A stretch of DNA of 64,000 bases from Nereocystis luetkeana (GCA_031213475.1 JARUPZ010000034.1:3123114-3187113); one strand, 5' to 3'. Positions 23,901 to 35,420 are shown, counted from the first letter of the stretch. Notes: generated by a model from the sequence alone, not told the origin. Made by a program: numbers and translations.

Positions 23901-26900
23901 ATGACTGTCACAAAGGCAAGAGCTTGAAGATCGGCTGTTGTACCGTGGCTGCCTAGCCTTTGAGGACTCCTGTGGGCTGTGTGTAACACTTGTCAGGAGC
24001 AAGCTTGAAACGCGGCTGTTGCACCGCGTGGCTGCCTCGCCTTTAAGGGCTGCTGCTCAGCAAGCAGTAGCTCGGGGTTTCCATGGGCCTGCTTGGCCCT
24101 AGCTAGGCGGAAGCCCTCCAAGCGATTGCTCGCCAGATTTCGCGATTTTGAACGCTGAGAGCACGCCCGACTGAACCCAGTCGGGACCCACACTTGCGCC
24201 GTGGTGTACACGCTATAGCCGCCTGCGTGCCCCGTGGCCGAGAGCGCGAGAAAAGACCCGCGACCGGAGGAGAAAATTAAAAGTATTCCAGAATAAGGTC
24301 AATTTGGTACATACCTGGTAGTAATTAATAATATGTACACATGTATATACAAGCAGTACTGCTGTAACACCGTATGGCACTATCACACTAGGGTGAGAAG
24401 ATAACACACACATCACCTGGGACGAATTTCTGAGCCGAGCTTCTCCAAACCCAGGGGGTCACATGCAACGAATATGGTGGCTTTGGAAAGACATCGACGA
24501 GGTTTTCCCATGGACGCATCGCTTGTGGCGTTAGGACCCTTGCCGTTGGGACCCTCGCCGTTGTCGAGAAAAGCGGCTTCGAAATTCGTCAGAGGGGGTA
24601 TGTTCATTCTATCACCCTAGTGTGATACGGTAGGCGTATTTATTAGGTCAGATGCGAGCTTTGTGATCGCTCGGTGGTGCCCTAAAATAAGACTCGAGCA
24701 TGCCAAGGACCGAATTAGGTACCTCTCTCACATAGTAGCAGGGCTCCAAACCACTCAACCCACTGGGGGAAATATTGCCTAACTACGTCCCTGGTATGCT
24801 GGCACTCAAACTTATACTGGTATACAGTCAAGGCCCGCTCGGGAGAAACGTCAGTTTGGCGTTGAGGCTCAATGCCTTATTTGTAGGCACACTCCAGCTG
24901 TATTTCTCAAACATACGCTCTTATTTGCGTGGGCTTTTTCCAACCGCTTCATCTCTTCAACGGGATATTTCTTATTTTTAGGGGGATGTTGGCGGCAAGG
25001 GACTGGACGTGATCTGGTTGATTAATTTATGATAAAAAATGATAAGAAAAACGAAGGAAAACAGGAACCTCCACACTACGGGAGGAGTCCACGGTGTGTT
25101 GGGTGTTGGGTGTTGAACAAAGTGCTGCAGTCCGCGTTTCTTACGTATTTTATTCGGCGTTTCCGAAGAGGAGTTCGTGTTCTCGTATGGGCGCCGATCG
25201 CTGCTGTTTCTTGGGCTGTAATTTTCTATCTTGTCGGCCGGCGTGATCTACATTTCTAACGCCGAATTCCTCGTTCTTCATGAAAGGCCGAGCCTCAATT
25301 TATTACGTACCGATACATTTCTTAACGGCGGGCTTTATCTGTAGAATAGTCATGTTTTGAAGCATTTTGATCATCTTGCGACATCTTGTAAAAAATATGG
25401 CTCCTTAAGTTTAGCGCATGCTGTCCGAACCAGTGCCGCGCACCGGTTGTGAAACATCAACGACGCAAGCACCCGACACAATTCAGCAGCAGTAGCACAA
25501 GAAAACAAGCAGAAACAGGGTCACTCGGACGGTGCAACAATAGACATAAAGAGAACAGCATATGGTCACTCCGACGGTGCACCAATGGGCATGCAGCAGA
25601 ACAGGCCGGAGCCCGTCAGGGCGTCGTGCAGATATTTGCTGCCGATGATGTATTAACATAAACACAGCAAGCATTTAACGACTTGATACTAATAAATGCC
25701 GGTGAACATTTCAAACGTCAGCCGCCGAAGCAAAACGAGCTGTATATATACAGAGGTGCCAGGTAGTCTGTGACTAGAAGTTTCGCTTTTTTTTTTTTCT
25801 TGTGAACAGCATCCATTTCCTCGATCAAAGGGAAGTAACGAATTGGCCGGTCACCTCCGGTAGTCTAGTGGCCCCCGGTGGTCTAGTGGTTACCCTCGAA
25901 TGCTACTATTAATATTACGGGGGACCATAGTTAATAGGACCAAATGTTGTTAGTAAAAATGGTTAAACATATAGGTTTTTATGTTTACCATAGGTCCTAT
26001 CAACTACGGCCCCCGTAATATTAATAGAGTTGATTTCGTTGGTTCCGATCCCACCGTGGTGAGATTGCGGGTTTATTTTTTGGCAGCAATAAGAACAAGG
26101 AATCGACTGCTGAGACCGCGTAGCGTAGGTATGATAGGGGCAATTCGACGAGAGTCGACCCGGCAAGAAAGGGCATTCGTCTTTTTCTCGCGGTAAAAAT
26201 GCAAGGCGCGAACCGTCGTGGGCAGGCGGGAGGAAAGAACCTGCTGTGTGACCCCGAATCTGAGTTACGACGAGAAGGGAGAGCGAAGAGAAGGGGAAAA
26301 ATAGTAGATGTTAGGAGGAAAAATAAAATTAAAACGTAGTGTTCGAAAGCAGAGAGAGGGTAGACAATGGCTCACACTATAAGGGCTTACCCACCCGAGC
26401 AATAGATAACATCACAGCCGGCCCTCCCGGACACACCGATGTATACTCACGAAGACAAATGAGGGAACAGGGACCTTATCAAGCAGTGCAAATCGATTGT
26501 TAGGTTTTCGGCAAGTTTACCCGCCTAACGTCGTGCGTTTTTTTTGTTTTTCAGCGTGGAAGGGTATTACTGAGTGAGAACAGGGGTACGCCATCCTTTG
26601 CGCTCACATACCGAGTTGAATCGCCTTACATTGTGCAACTATTATTAACAATACTGCAAGGGAGCATGGTAGCCAAAACCACCTATAAGTATGCTTAATG
26701 GGGGTATACTTCGTACCTGGTATACGTTTTTTGTTGTCCATCGTGGCTTAAGATTACTAGTAATACCATGGCCTACATGCGTACCATACATACAGCAGTT
26801 GTTTCATTGATGTAGTTGATTTTTCTGTGTGCCTATCTCTCGATCAAGCCGGTGGAACACTAATAACTACGCTAAGTGTTAGTACCGCCGTTGCAGTAAC

Positions 26901-29900
26901 AATGCAAACACCCACTGCCCGGCGGCAGCAAGCTGTAGTCAAACCAGCAGAGGATCGGCGAGGGCTTCAATAGAACAATCAACCAGAAGAAAATGTCGCA
27001 GCCGCCCCCCCCCGAGACACACACTGATTCTCGCGAAAAAAGAGAGTAGGGAGGGAGGAAAAAGCGGTGGAGTCGCCCAATCGCCACTGACTTGCTCTTC
27101 CGGATGGAGAATTTCTCTGCCCTTACGCGATGCAATTAGTTTTTTTGGCAGATTTGATTCCGGCTATGCACGAGATATGGCGGTATTTTGCCAAAGGGAG
27201 GTCCTTGTTTTAGTACCGTCGTAGTCCATAGGATCGCGGCGCAAAACGCGGGCAGACCGCGCAATTATCCCAGGATTCCTGCCAACGTAGAGCCGCAACG
27301 TCTTGGCGCACACGGCGTACGAGCGGGTGTGGCCTTCGGTTCTTCGCTTGGGGAGGTCAGGGAGTCGAGTCCCCGAAGTTTCCGGTGACGGCAAGCAAGG
27401 CGCCGCCGAGATCAGTGAACTATCGGCATTTTGTCTGGTATTTAGAGAGGAAACAATGGTTGTCTTCTGCAGGTCCTCGCAGACAATCGCATACGTGATT
27501 CATGTTGATAAATTAATGTATGGTGCGCTTATTAAAACTGCTGATGTCTGTATATGATACGCGAGAAATGTATATACCTCGAAGTGCAAGTAGTCGTCTT
27601 CATCAGTGCCAGCTGCTCGAGGCCCGCACCGACATCGTCTCGAGGTTGCTTTGCCCCCCCCCATATTATGTACGTGATATATATAATATATGTATAGATT
27701 GGGTTGGCGTCGGTTGGCGGCGACGCTATAAAACACGCCTCTCACTGCGTGAGCGAGACAGTCAGGGTTCCCTTTTTTTTGTGGCGGTTACCATGGCTGC
27801 CGGTCGAGTTGGATCATTTTGTGCGGGGAAAAACCTCAAGTCCGCACAACGGGGATGATCGTATCACGTACCTGGTAGTGTGTGTATGGTAAGGCACCCA
27901 CGAGGTAGTTACATAGTAAAACCCATTGCTGTCTCTGAAAGTTGGAAGTGGCCACACATGAAAGTAAATCAAATCATTGACGTTGTCATCCCTATGCAAG
28001 AAAACCCGCCTTAAAGGCGTTACTGAGGGTCGTTCTTATCGGATTGGACAGCTTTTCCCCCATATTTTCCATGTTTTTTGCGAGCAATTTTTTTATCTCC
28101 TAGATTTTCCTGATTTTTCTTCCAAATATGTGAAATTTAGCAAACCCGTTTTTTTGCTTCGGAGAACTTCACGAATAGCTTCAGAACGCCTCCGTATCTT
28201 GATACATGTCTCCCATTATTTTCAAACGTTGGACATTCTGGAAACAAAGCTTTCCGATAAGAATAAGCCTTAGTAGGATGTTGCTCACGCTTCATGCGAC
28301 TCGCCCGACACCTCACGGCGCTTCGCGCTTGGTACAAGTAAGCAATGTCGGGCTGGTAGGTGAAAACCCGCCGTGCTCCGCCCCGGCATTGTAGGGATGT
28401 GAGGGTCTATGGTCATACGACTACGGCCATGCATAACAATGAGTACACCCCCCTTCCCCCCCATAACCCGACGCTCCCCCGTTCTTGTTCCGCCTATGGT
28501 CGGATGAAAGAAGAAGCGCGGCGCTTGGGATAACATTTTATGATTCGAAACGACGTCGTTTTCCGTGGTATATAGACATTGAGGCACCCCCTCCTCCTCT
28601 ATACTTGAAGGCGCGCGCAAGATAAGACCGCTTCTCGTCAAGGAAAGTGGCAGGTTCTCGGGGGCGTTTCCCTTCAACGCACGTTGAGAGCAGACTTGCC
28701 GTTGTTCCTTGCTCAAGAGCGCGATTTTTTGTCCCGAAGGTCACAACAGTGTTGCCCTTTTTCACATTCCTCTTTTCCTATTGAACAATTCTGCTGCCTG
28801 CGCAGTGTTCTGGCGACGCGGGGTTTCTTCAAGAGCTGCTTGGCGACCTGGTGGCTGAGGCCGGCCCGCACATGGATATATTGCGCGAGTGTGTCCCCCA
28901 GGGGTCCATGCTTGTGAGTATGCCTTCGTCCTGCGGTGCGAAGCGCCTCGTTGTTTTTTTTTCGCCGAATTGACTTTCGAATATCACTGCTGTCGTGGCG
29001 ACTGCGCGCTTCCTGACAGTGTGTTTCCTGTGCGAGCGAGCAGGAAATTCCCGACGGCGGTGGGTGTGAAAGCTGTCCCCGACAAAAGCAGTAGCTGACG
29101 TCATTGTCGTGTTTCCTCGCCCTACTTACTGCTGTGGCATCCGTGTAGTCGTACTCTTGCCGCGGATTTTCAAATTTGTTGGTTAGAAAGGAAACAAACG
29201 AGAAAGTGGAGACCAGGGCCCTCAACCAGAGAGCGGCAGCGGGCCTAATCGGTCTGGTGGAACCCGATGGAGGACCCCGTGTATTCCAGGCGCTTGTGGT
29301 GGAGACAGCGCGGGTTCGATCATCGGCGACCATCTCTATTGTACTGCCGGGTTAATATTTACACATACTTTCTGCATGTTTTACCGTCGCACCGGTCAAG
29401 GTAATTGGTCTCGTGTGCCTCGTGTGCCCCGCGTCCTTGCGTGGCGTTGAAAAGCACGCCCGTTCCGAGCACTCTTTCGCACAAGGCGGAAGTCTAGGAC
29501 AGAACTATCACCATCCCGATATCGCCGGGCGGGCCAGCATGAAGTCGCAGGGGCGACGACGCGTGCGTACACTCGTGCGCGCTATTCATATTGGAGACGC
29601 TGGCGAGTGCCTCGCTGGCAACTGGCGACCGCTGTTCGCACCGACCACCGGTATGTGCATACCCTCTCTCCGCGCGCGTGCGCTTGGGTTGGTTGATGTC
29701 GGTTGGGTTGCTCTCTTCTTGCTCAAAACTCCCTGTGTCTGTTCTTGTGGGTGCCTGCTTCTCGAATCTTGATGATCAGGAAACCAAGCATGCTGCGCAC
29801 TCCATAAAGGGCGCAGCCGCGAACTTGATGTGCCACCGTGTGCGAGTGGCCTCCATGTACCTCGAGAAAGCGGGGCAGGCCGGCATGGCCCTTCAAGAAG

Positions 29901-31318
29901 GTGAGGGACGATGGCTTCGATTTGCTTGATGGACCCTGCGTCCAGCTTCATCGGCGTTGGAGCACGGCAGTCCATGCCCACGCATACGCTGCCACAATAG
30001 TAAATGAAACGTGTCTGGTGCGTGGGTTGTGGGGCTGCACTCAGCAGATGAGTGGCGGTTGACCAGCCTACCATAACCGGTGTATTTTTTGTGAGCGTGA
30101 ATCGGCCCCGCCTCTTCTAGGTTTCGTTCTTGAGACGGTTGAGCGACGTAAACTCAACTACTTGTAACCGTTAGCTTTTGGAATCGCTGAGCCACAGTTG
30201 CACCTACAACCGTTTACTTGTGGGATGGCTGATCCTCGTAAACTACTACCGGTATTTGTGACCGTTTTGACAAAGAAGCGAGAGTGCCCATTCGTGCGGG
30301 CAGGCTAAATTGTGTCCCGACAGTCTTTAAGCAGCAGTTGGTCCGATCCCGTGACAAAAGGACGTATCTGCCGAGTTGCTGGTGGACGCTTCTTCGGTGT
30401 TTGGAGTGATACAGTGGGCGTCGCCTGTTGTGTCCGAAGGAGGCGTTATTCGGTGACATTTAGTCCATCTCCATGGCCGGAGCCTGTTGGAGGTGGGTGG
30501 CATTCGCTCGAATGGGCCCCAGCGTGGTGTTACCCAACCTGTTCGGCTAATCTAGACCGCTCATCCTTTTCGAGATGGAGCACACCAACGGCCGGTGGGA
30601 GACGGAAGTGGGCGGACTTTTCCGCTATCATTATATTATCACGGTAAACGCAAGTACTGACAGTAGAAGTGTATACCAGGTACACATGCTAACATCATGG
30701 TACAACGCCTGTGAAGTCAGGAAACCGCTCGTCAGTGTTACTTTAGATTTCGTCGTGCGCCCCGTGGAAATCGCGGTACATATCGTCAAGAATATAGCCT
30801 ATGACCATGGATAACCTATCGCTCTACAAGTACCAAGTACACCCAGGATAAAACGCGCCGCAATAAGAGAGCACTCTAGGACGGGTTTCAGTGCTTCAGT
30901 CGAAATGGAGCCTCTGGAATAAAGCGGCGAGATTGCGAGTAGCTTCTTTGAGAAAGGCGGTACCAACTAGGAGATCGGGTCAAAAACGCTACAGATCCTT
31001 GAACACATGCGATTTCAGCAACCCCCGCTGGGACATGGCTCACGACGAAGAAGAAGCGGACCAAAAGGTGGACCTCATCGTTAGGAAACGGGAAAACGAC
31101 TCGGAAACCATCGAGGTTTGAGAGCCCACCACCTCCAATATCGTACATTTATTTATATTCATTTCCAATTTGCCTTCATCGGTTGCCCGTTTTCGTGATA
31201 CGTGACAGGTGGAGAGGAGTGGATGAAAGTAAAGAAGGATATGCAGGCCGGTCTGCAGAACTTAACTCAGGAGCTGGTGCGCTTTGAGGAAATGCTGAAG
31301 CAGAAACGGCTATCTTGA
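17929..31318 (+). CDS. Histidine phosphotransfer (HPt, Ypd1-like) protein, four exons
   Basis: HPt proteins carry phosphate on a histidine between hybrid sensor kinases and response regulators. My model joins 17929-17988, 28806-28913, 29780-29900 and 31209-31318, ending at TGA 31316-31318: 399 nt, 132 residues, the usual size for a stand-alone HPt. Donors read CAG|GTACGG, CTT|GTGAGT and AAG|GTGAGG; acceptors read TGCGCAG, GATCAG and GTGACAG. Phases agree (0, 0, 1). Helix landmarks in order are TKIIDWDAALDQ, GDAGFLQELLGDLVAEAG, then the phosphorylation motif HAAHSIKGAAANL (acceptor His about residue 63), LEKAGQAGMA, and the closing helix LTQELVRFEEMLKQK. The spacing from FLQELL to AHSIKG matches the family. 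The start is uncertain: the frame is open upstream to about 17830 with coding-like codons (KKHVVKCGKDLVG), so an earlier exon or start is possible. The exons are GC-rich at third positions, unlike the surroundings. No promoter is visible. Confidence 0.85.
18097..18165 (-). mobile_element. LINE 3'-end scrap with (GTT)n
   Basis: (GTT)n at 18105-18125 is followed by CTCACATTAA and later CGTGGTCACACAAAG. On the minus strand this reads like the LINE end GTTTAATGTGAAGAACAACAA with the upstream TTTGTGACCACAG. It begins about 110 bp into HPt intron 1. Confidence 0.5.
19851..20525 (+). repeat. 171-bp tandem array, about 3.9 units
   Basis: The word CAATTGTGCTATACGG recurs at 19862, 20033, 20204 and 20375, exactly 171 bp apart. 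As 171 is divisible by three, one frame stays open across the array and predicts a repeating 57-residue peptide (GYPSIVLYGGH..HHAAVPK). Substitutions between units are not clearly biased to third positions by eye, so coding is doubtful. Confidence 0.95.
20575..22020. repeat. GATC-rich minisatellite inside the hAT-like element
   Basis: Units of about 60-65 bp combine GGGATCTGTATGATCTAGATC, then TTACATACATGTTT and GCCAGGTG. Two blocks (20575-21115 and 21445-22020) are separated by about 330 bp of unique sequence. Related GATC-rich sequence (family J) occurs at 53100, 57852, 60306, 61195 and 62850. Confidence 0.9.
22557..23391. mobile_element. Harbinger-like TIR element E, copy 1
   Basis: Ends GACCTATGCCAATGGGA and its near-complement TTTCCATTGGCATAGGTC lie at 22560 and 23388. 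A 3-bp TTA flanks both ends (22557-22559 and 23389-23391). TWA target duplications are the hallmark of PIF/Harbinger elements. The 829-bp interior shares about nine bases in ten with copy 2 at 46333. On the minus strand it encodes fragments such as PARYLARPTSID, SLPAASYGILPNLKK and GWVGAPNERT, split by a frameshift; I do not recognise this protein. Confidence 0.8.
23640..24065. repeat. Degenerate tandem repeat, about 173 bp
   Basis: CTGCTGCAGSATCCCAAGRC is found at 23647 and 23820, and each copy is followed by CGACATACAC, CA-rich DNA, TGTCACAAAG and GGCTGTTGTACCGTGGCTG-like words. A third partial unit lies at 24000-24060. No gene. Confidence 0.65.
24369..24631. mobile_element. MITE family D, copy 1
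   Basis: The ends ACCGTATGGCACTATCACAC and TAGTGTGATACGGT are inverted repeats. Interior words are GGACGAATTTCTGAGCCGAG, TGGCTTTGGAAAGACATCG and CGCCGTTGTCGAGAAAAGCG, shared with the other D copies. No coding capacity. Confidence 0.8.
25863..26338 (+). mobile_element. SINE interrupted by a family A MITE
   Basis: The tRNA-like head CCCCGGTGGTCTAGTGG and TTACCCTCGAATGC (25869-25903) is separated from its box B GGTTCCGATCCC (26041-26052) by a 106-bp MITE. The body then follows with TTCGACGAGAGTCGACCCGG, then TCTCGCGGTAAAAATGCAAGG and GAATCTGAGTTACGACG. Removing the MITE restores the normal box A to box B distance. Confidence 0.75.
25914..26019. mobile_element. MITE family A, copy 1 (inside SINE)
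   Basis: An almost perfect palindrome about 106 bp long. It begins ATTACGGGGGACCATAG and TTAATAGGACC, and ends GGTCCTATCAACTACGG and CCCCCGTAAT. The flanks CTATTAAT and ATTAATAG may be a 6-bp target duplication (ATTAAT). It has no coding capacity. Confidence 0.85.
27690..28450 (+). repeat. Repeat family G copy interrupted by MITE C
   Basis: Starts GATTGGGTTGGCGTCGGTTGG and ends CTACGGCCATGCATAACAAT, then GAGTACACCCCCC. The normal join GCGGTTCTTAGTAGGATG is split by the family C element at 28032-28268. It carries an exact 7-bp insertion CCTGGTA at 27871-27877 relative to sister copies. Confidence 0.8.
28032..28268. mobile_element. MITE family C, copy 1
   Basis: Ends CGTTCTTATCGGA and TCCGATAAGAATAAG are inverted repeats. 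The interior has ATGTGAAATTTAGCAAACC, AACTTCACGAATAG and GATACATGTCTC, matching the copy at 34673 in reverse. Flanking TTACTGAGGG and TTAGTAGGAT may be a worn 9-10 bp target duplication, which would suit a Mutator-like element. Confidence 0.75.
28914..29779 (+). other. HPt intron 2, 866 bp
   Basis: Starts GTGAGT and ends GATGATCAG. A long open frame continues from 29591 into exon 3 without a stop, but the reading before AHSIKG then loses the expected helix. The splice from 28913 to 29780 restores the normal HPt spacing, so I treat this as intron. Confidence 0.75.
29901..31208 (+). other. HPt intron 3, 1308 bp
   Basis: Starts GTGAGG and ends ACGTGACAG. It contains no transposon that I can match. 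A frame at 30891-31121 with MAHDEEEADQK has no supporting family or splice evidence. Confidence 0.7.
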
Positions 31319-34300
31319 TCCGCACCAACAACCTGGAGTCGTTTCAATCCGTCATGCATTCCGCTGCTGCTGTTCGACGCAGCGGATGGTTCTGACCAAT
31401 CCTGTGCTAGATAATTGAGAAATCACGTGGGTTCGTCAGGCCTGTGCTAGGGAGTGTTTGCTACTGTAGATAAAATATGGTCACGCAAGAAGTCAAACGA
31501 GTCGGCGTGCGCAATATCTATTGAACGCCGGAAACCAGAAAAGACAGCCACGGAAAGCCCCTTCGGCATGAGCAATCTTCGTTGAGGTGGCTGTGGTTGT
31601 CCGTGACTTTGAGCCTGGACAGGCACTAGCCTCTTGGCAACAATACGATAATTCGGCGTCGGTAAACCGTGCGACACCGAGGTAGGTCTACAGAAATAGC
31701 GCTGATCAATAGCGGGGCATCCGTTCCGGGTAAAATTTAACAACACGGCAGTAGTTACTGCAGTTGTCACGTACGGTGGGCAGATGGGTTAGATTACGGT
31801 CTGAAAATTACGAACTATCGGCGCAGTGCCACGTAGCCCTTATCTGCTAATGTAATTTAGCTCGGGGCTAGCAAGGGGGGCCAGGAGGTACCTTCATTGC
31901 CGTGTCGGTGGGAACATACAATTTACACTGGATTGGGGTAAGGGGAAGTGGAAGGAAGGGTCTCGTTCGGGATGGAGGCGTTTTTGTTTGTCTGGAGAGA
32001 TATGTGGGCGTCAACGAGCTGCGCCCCTGCATTGCGTGTTTTGAGAGAAAACCGCTCGACGAGTTGCGTCTTGGAAGGCGTGCCCAACCCATCTCTGTGT
32101 GAAGTTGTGTCCATAGTATGCTTTTGGTGGGGTACCATTTACCTTTGTATACTGTTTTTGGGCGCGTCCAGTGCATGCAGTTTTCTCTCTGCTGGAGAAC
32201 CGCTAGTGGCGTCCGTGGGGTCTGTTTTCCAGGTGGTTTTCTGAAGGGGGGACAACGGCTAGGCGTGCGTGTATGCAGCTGGGATTGATGAGGGATTTTT
32301 TGCTCCTGCTTTGAGGTATGGTAACCTTGGGACTTGTGGATGGTACGTGGTTCCCCCCCCTCTCTTTTCGAATTTGGCTTCAGGTTTTTATGGCGTTTGT
32401 GTTCATAGATGCCCCTGAATATCATTGAAAGGCGTGTAGGTAGGTAAGTGCATGCGTACAGGTTTTCCCCTCCGTCCGACAAAGTTTATTCTATCGGTAG
32501 GGTACGTATTTATTTACTTTTTCAAATTTTTGTGGATGCGGAGGGTTGCGGGCGTGGTTTCGGCGAGCGCGTTCCCCACATTGATGCCCACCATGAAAGC
32601 ACAACTTTTGTTGTTCGATACACTTAGTTTGGATTGGTGGGGTGTACGTATGTTTTGCAACTGTTTTGGGATGCGGAAGGTGTACGAGACTTGGGCATCA
32701 TTTTAGTGCGCGCGTGTTCCATCTTGATACGCGCACTGCAACCGCAACCGGTTAAGGGCGCGGTTTAATTGTGCGCGTGCTCCATCTTGATACCCGCATT
32801 GCAAGCGCAACGTTTACCATTCCGAAGGTTACTTATGTCGTGGGGGCTTTTCTTCCGCGCGTATGTAGCAGTTTGGGTGATTCAGCGTCGACTGCGACCA
32901 ATCTTGAGTTGGAAACGGAGGATGGCAGCCGCTGGCTTATTATTATCAGCTCGTTCGAGGCGTTTTTGTGCCTTTTACCTCACCAAGTGGACGACGGTCG
33001 CAGCGGGGTGGTCCAAGTGCTGCGGTTGCACCGCAGCGATCGCAGTCAAGTTCTCGGCGCTGTCTTTTTAGAGGAAGGAGAAGGAGGAGGGGGGGGACGG
33101 GGGGTGGAGAGGATGGAAGAGGAGGAAGCAGAGGAGGAGGAGGGGGGGGGGGGGGGAGGAAGAGGAGGGATAGATGGGGAGGGGGAGGGGGGATGGCGTT
33201 AGCGGAGTCGGAGTTGAAGGATAAGGAGAGAATGCGCCGGTGTGTGTATCGTACGTATTGTGCACTCTCCTGGGAAGAGATTTATATTTTCCCAGCTATG
33301 CGCCCCACCTAGTTATTTTCTCTGTTGTTAGCTCCGTCTGAGTGATGCATTGAGCTTCCAATGTGTAATTGCTGTCTACATCTACGAGCGAAAATTGTGA
33401 CCATTTCTGGCCAAAGCGTATATGCCGTACTGCTTTTTAACGATCACGACTTCGCCAACCATGTGACAAAACTGGCTGGGCCACGACAAGCTTTTTTTTG
33501 TGCGTGTAACCTAGTATCTCTTACGTTTTCCGTCTGGACTAGGTCTCAAACCACTCGAAAATCTGAAGTGCATTTTGATTTGGTTACCTGACGCCAATTG
33601 TTGACCCCCATTATACATCATTCTTGAAGACTACCAGGTACCAGCGTATTAATTCTCAGTTTTTTTAGCAAACAAATTACGGAGCTCGGCGAGACTTGAA
33701 CTCATGTTGAGCTCGTGTACTGGTGAATATTGTTGATTGCCTGCCCAGACCAAGCCGTGTCACAGAGTCAGAACTTTTTCATCCAGGGGCCAAAGCGCAG
33801 CCCGTGGTGGCTCTTCTGCGATCGACTATTTATTTGGAACCACCGTCTACTCTGGGTTCAGGATGCCCGCAACAAGCCACACCGACGCATCTAGACGAAT
33901 CAGCCCCATTATTGTGTACTGCGACCTCAATTGCGTGTAGTAGTGCTCCGTTGGTTGTGTTGTTGATCCATAGAACGTGCGCTGTTGTGTCAAGAAACTT
34001 GAAGGGGTTGACGTTGCTCAGGCCCGATAGGCGTATCGGCCTGCGTTCTGTTCGCCACAAATCTGTGAACCCCGGGCTGTAAAACCGAAAACAAAGCAAC
34101 CTGGATAGTTGCTGTAGTCCCCGGCGTGCGGTAGGATTTATGGCCAGATCACGGTACAGCGAGCGGTGCTTAGGCCAATCAGCACTGCCGGTATAAGGTG
34201 TTTTTTTAGGCGGATTCGCCCTATACCGTCGAGTGGCGCAGAGCACCCGCCGTATAACGTTATACCGTTACCTATAATATATTTAATGCCCGATTTCAGT

Positions 34301-34486
34301 CGTGTTTGCCATCCGACAACCTTATGGGCGTTGAGGTCGATCGCTGATAAACAGCTAAGAAAGAAAGACGCAGGAAAAAAGATGGAAACCTATTCGGCAA
34401 GTCTTCTGATATCTACCTCTGGCGTAACATCAAGCTTCTTTTCGTGCTGCCCCTTCAATCATGGTATATGATACCTGGTATGTTGG
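31319..34486. other. Downstream of HPt; no recognised gene
   Basis: From 31880 to 32700 the plus strand is G/T-rich and gives a long but featureless K/R/P-rich frame on the minus strand. GCGCGTGYTCCATCTTGATACSCGCAYTGCAA-type sequence is duplicated at about 32710 and 32771. 33080-33195 is a GGA/GAG-rich low-complexity tract. The frame at 32771-33202 (LELETEDGSRWLIIISS) looks mildly coding, but I recognise no family. Confidence 0.4.
33070..33196. repeat. GGA/G-rich low-complexity tract
   Basis: Purine-only run with several poly-G stretches. It produces Glu/Gly-rich translations on one strand and Pro/Ser-rich translations on the other. Confidence 0.9.
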
Positions 34487-34580
34487 TTAACCCTTGTAGA
34501 ACTGCAGTCCCGTTTAGGGTACAGCCCAGTCAAACTCCAAGTGATTTGTCCCAATAACGGGACTGCGGTCCTGAAAGACG
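34487..34580. mobile_element. MITE family B, copy 1
   Basis: Begins TTAACCCTTGTAGAACTGC and ends GGGACTGCGGTCCTGAAAG, inverted repeats of about 30 bp. The left flank is TTAA; the right end is worn. See copies at 41696 and 56577 for intact TTAA on both sides. Confidence 0.75.
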
Positions 34581-34672
34581 GATGTACCGTTATGTTTCAC
34601 TCTTTTAGTTATGAAGAGCCCCATTTCCGACCCATTTTCGCTTTTCAGCAAAGAAAAAAAAACTCATTCTTG

Positions 34673-34899
34673 TCGGAGAGCTTTTTTTCCAGAATTTCCC
34701 AAGTTTGAAAATAATTAGAGATATGTATCAAGATAAGAAGGCGTTCTGTCACTATTCGTGAAAATCTCCAGAGGCAAAAAAATCAGGATTGTTAAATTTC
34801 ACCATGTTTGGGAAAAAAATCAGGAAAATCTGGAAGCTTTAAAGATTGCGCGAAAAAAACATGGAAATTATGGAAAATAAAGATTTCCGATAAGAATGA
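34673..34899. mobile_element. MITE family C, copy 2
   Basis: Ends CTCATTCTTGTCGGAGAGC and GATTTCCGATAAGAATGAT are inverted repeats. The interior is AT-rich with GAGATATGTATCAAGATAAG, then GGCGTTCTGTCACTATTCG and GTTAAATTTCACCATGTTTG. Confidence 0.8.
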
Positions 34900-35214
34900 T
34901 CCGAAGTGGCGATTGCAGCGCTTGTTGTGTGATTTGATACCACCATAATGCCATGATATGATATGAGTACCTGATACATTATGTTTTTTTGTGTTGAATC
35001 CCCATCTCTTTCTACTACGAGTACGATTCTTCCGTGTGGACGGCGATGACAGTTTTGGGTGTTTTTCTTATGTTTTCTGGGGTTGTTTATGAGTGATCGA
35101 CTTTGAGAAGCTCATGTTGCACGTTGTCAGATGGCAGAAGCATTGTTTTTTACTCCTTACTTAGACCTAGGGTCTCAGAGCAGGCCCCATCCCCGCACCC
35201 TCTCTTTCCCCACA

Positions 35215-35420
35215 CCCCTATCCCCCCCCTCTACCCACCCCAATTCTCCGCCCCCCCCCCCCCCCCCCCTTCTCCTCCCCCCCTTCTCCTCCCCCCCTCC
35301 TCGACCCCCTCCCCCTCCCCTGCCCCCCCCCTCTCTTCCCCCCCCCACCCCTCACCTACCCCCCCCCGCCTCTATGGTCATACGACTACGGCCATGCATG
35401 ATATCGAGTACATATCTCCT
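35215..35420 (+). repeat. C-rich tract ending in a family G fragment
   Basis: About 150 bp of almost pure pyrimidine, mostly C, followed by CTATGGTCATACGACTACGG and CCATGCATGATATCGAGTACA, the last part of repeat family G. More C-rich DNA follows. Confidence 0.8.

Larger units (their letters stand above)
17989..28805 (+). other. HPt intron 1, about 10.8 kb
   Basis: It starts GTACGG and ends CTGCCTGCGCAG, a pyrimidine-rich acceptor. It holds a LINE end, the hAT-like element at 19724, the Harbinger-like element at 22560, a 175-bp tandem repeat at 23640, a family D MITE, a SINE broken by a family A MITE, and a family G repeat broken by a family C MITE. Stretches 18170-19715, 24635-25860 and 26340-27690 contain no feature that I can name. 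Confidence 0.75.

Noticed and set aside
28713-29333. 206-codon minus-strand frame
   Set aside because: It is antisense to HPt exon 2 and intron 2. The plus strand gives a recognisable HPt domain with proper splice sites.
29591-29929. Unspliced 112-codon frame containing AHSIKGAAANL
   Set aside because: It happens to be open through intron 2. Its N-terminal part lacks the HPt helix that the splice from 28913 supplies.
31868-32482. 204-codon minus-strand frame rich in K, R, P and T
   Set aside because: It reflects G/T-rich composition of the plus strand. No motif, and no start or splice context.
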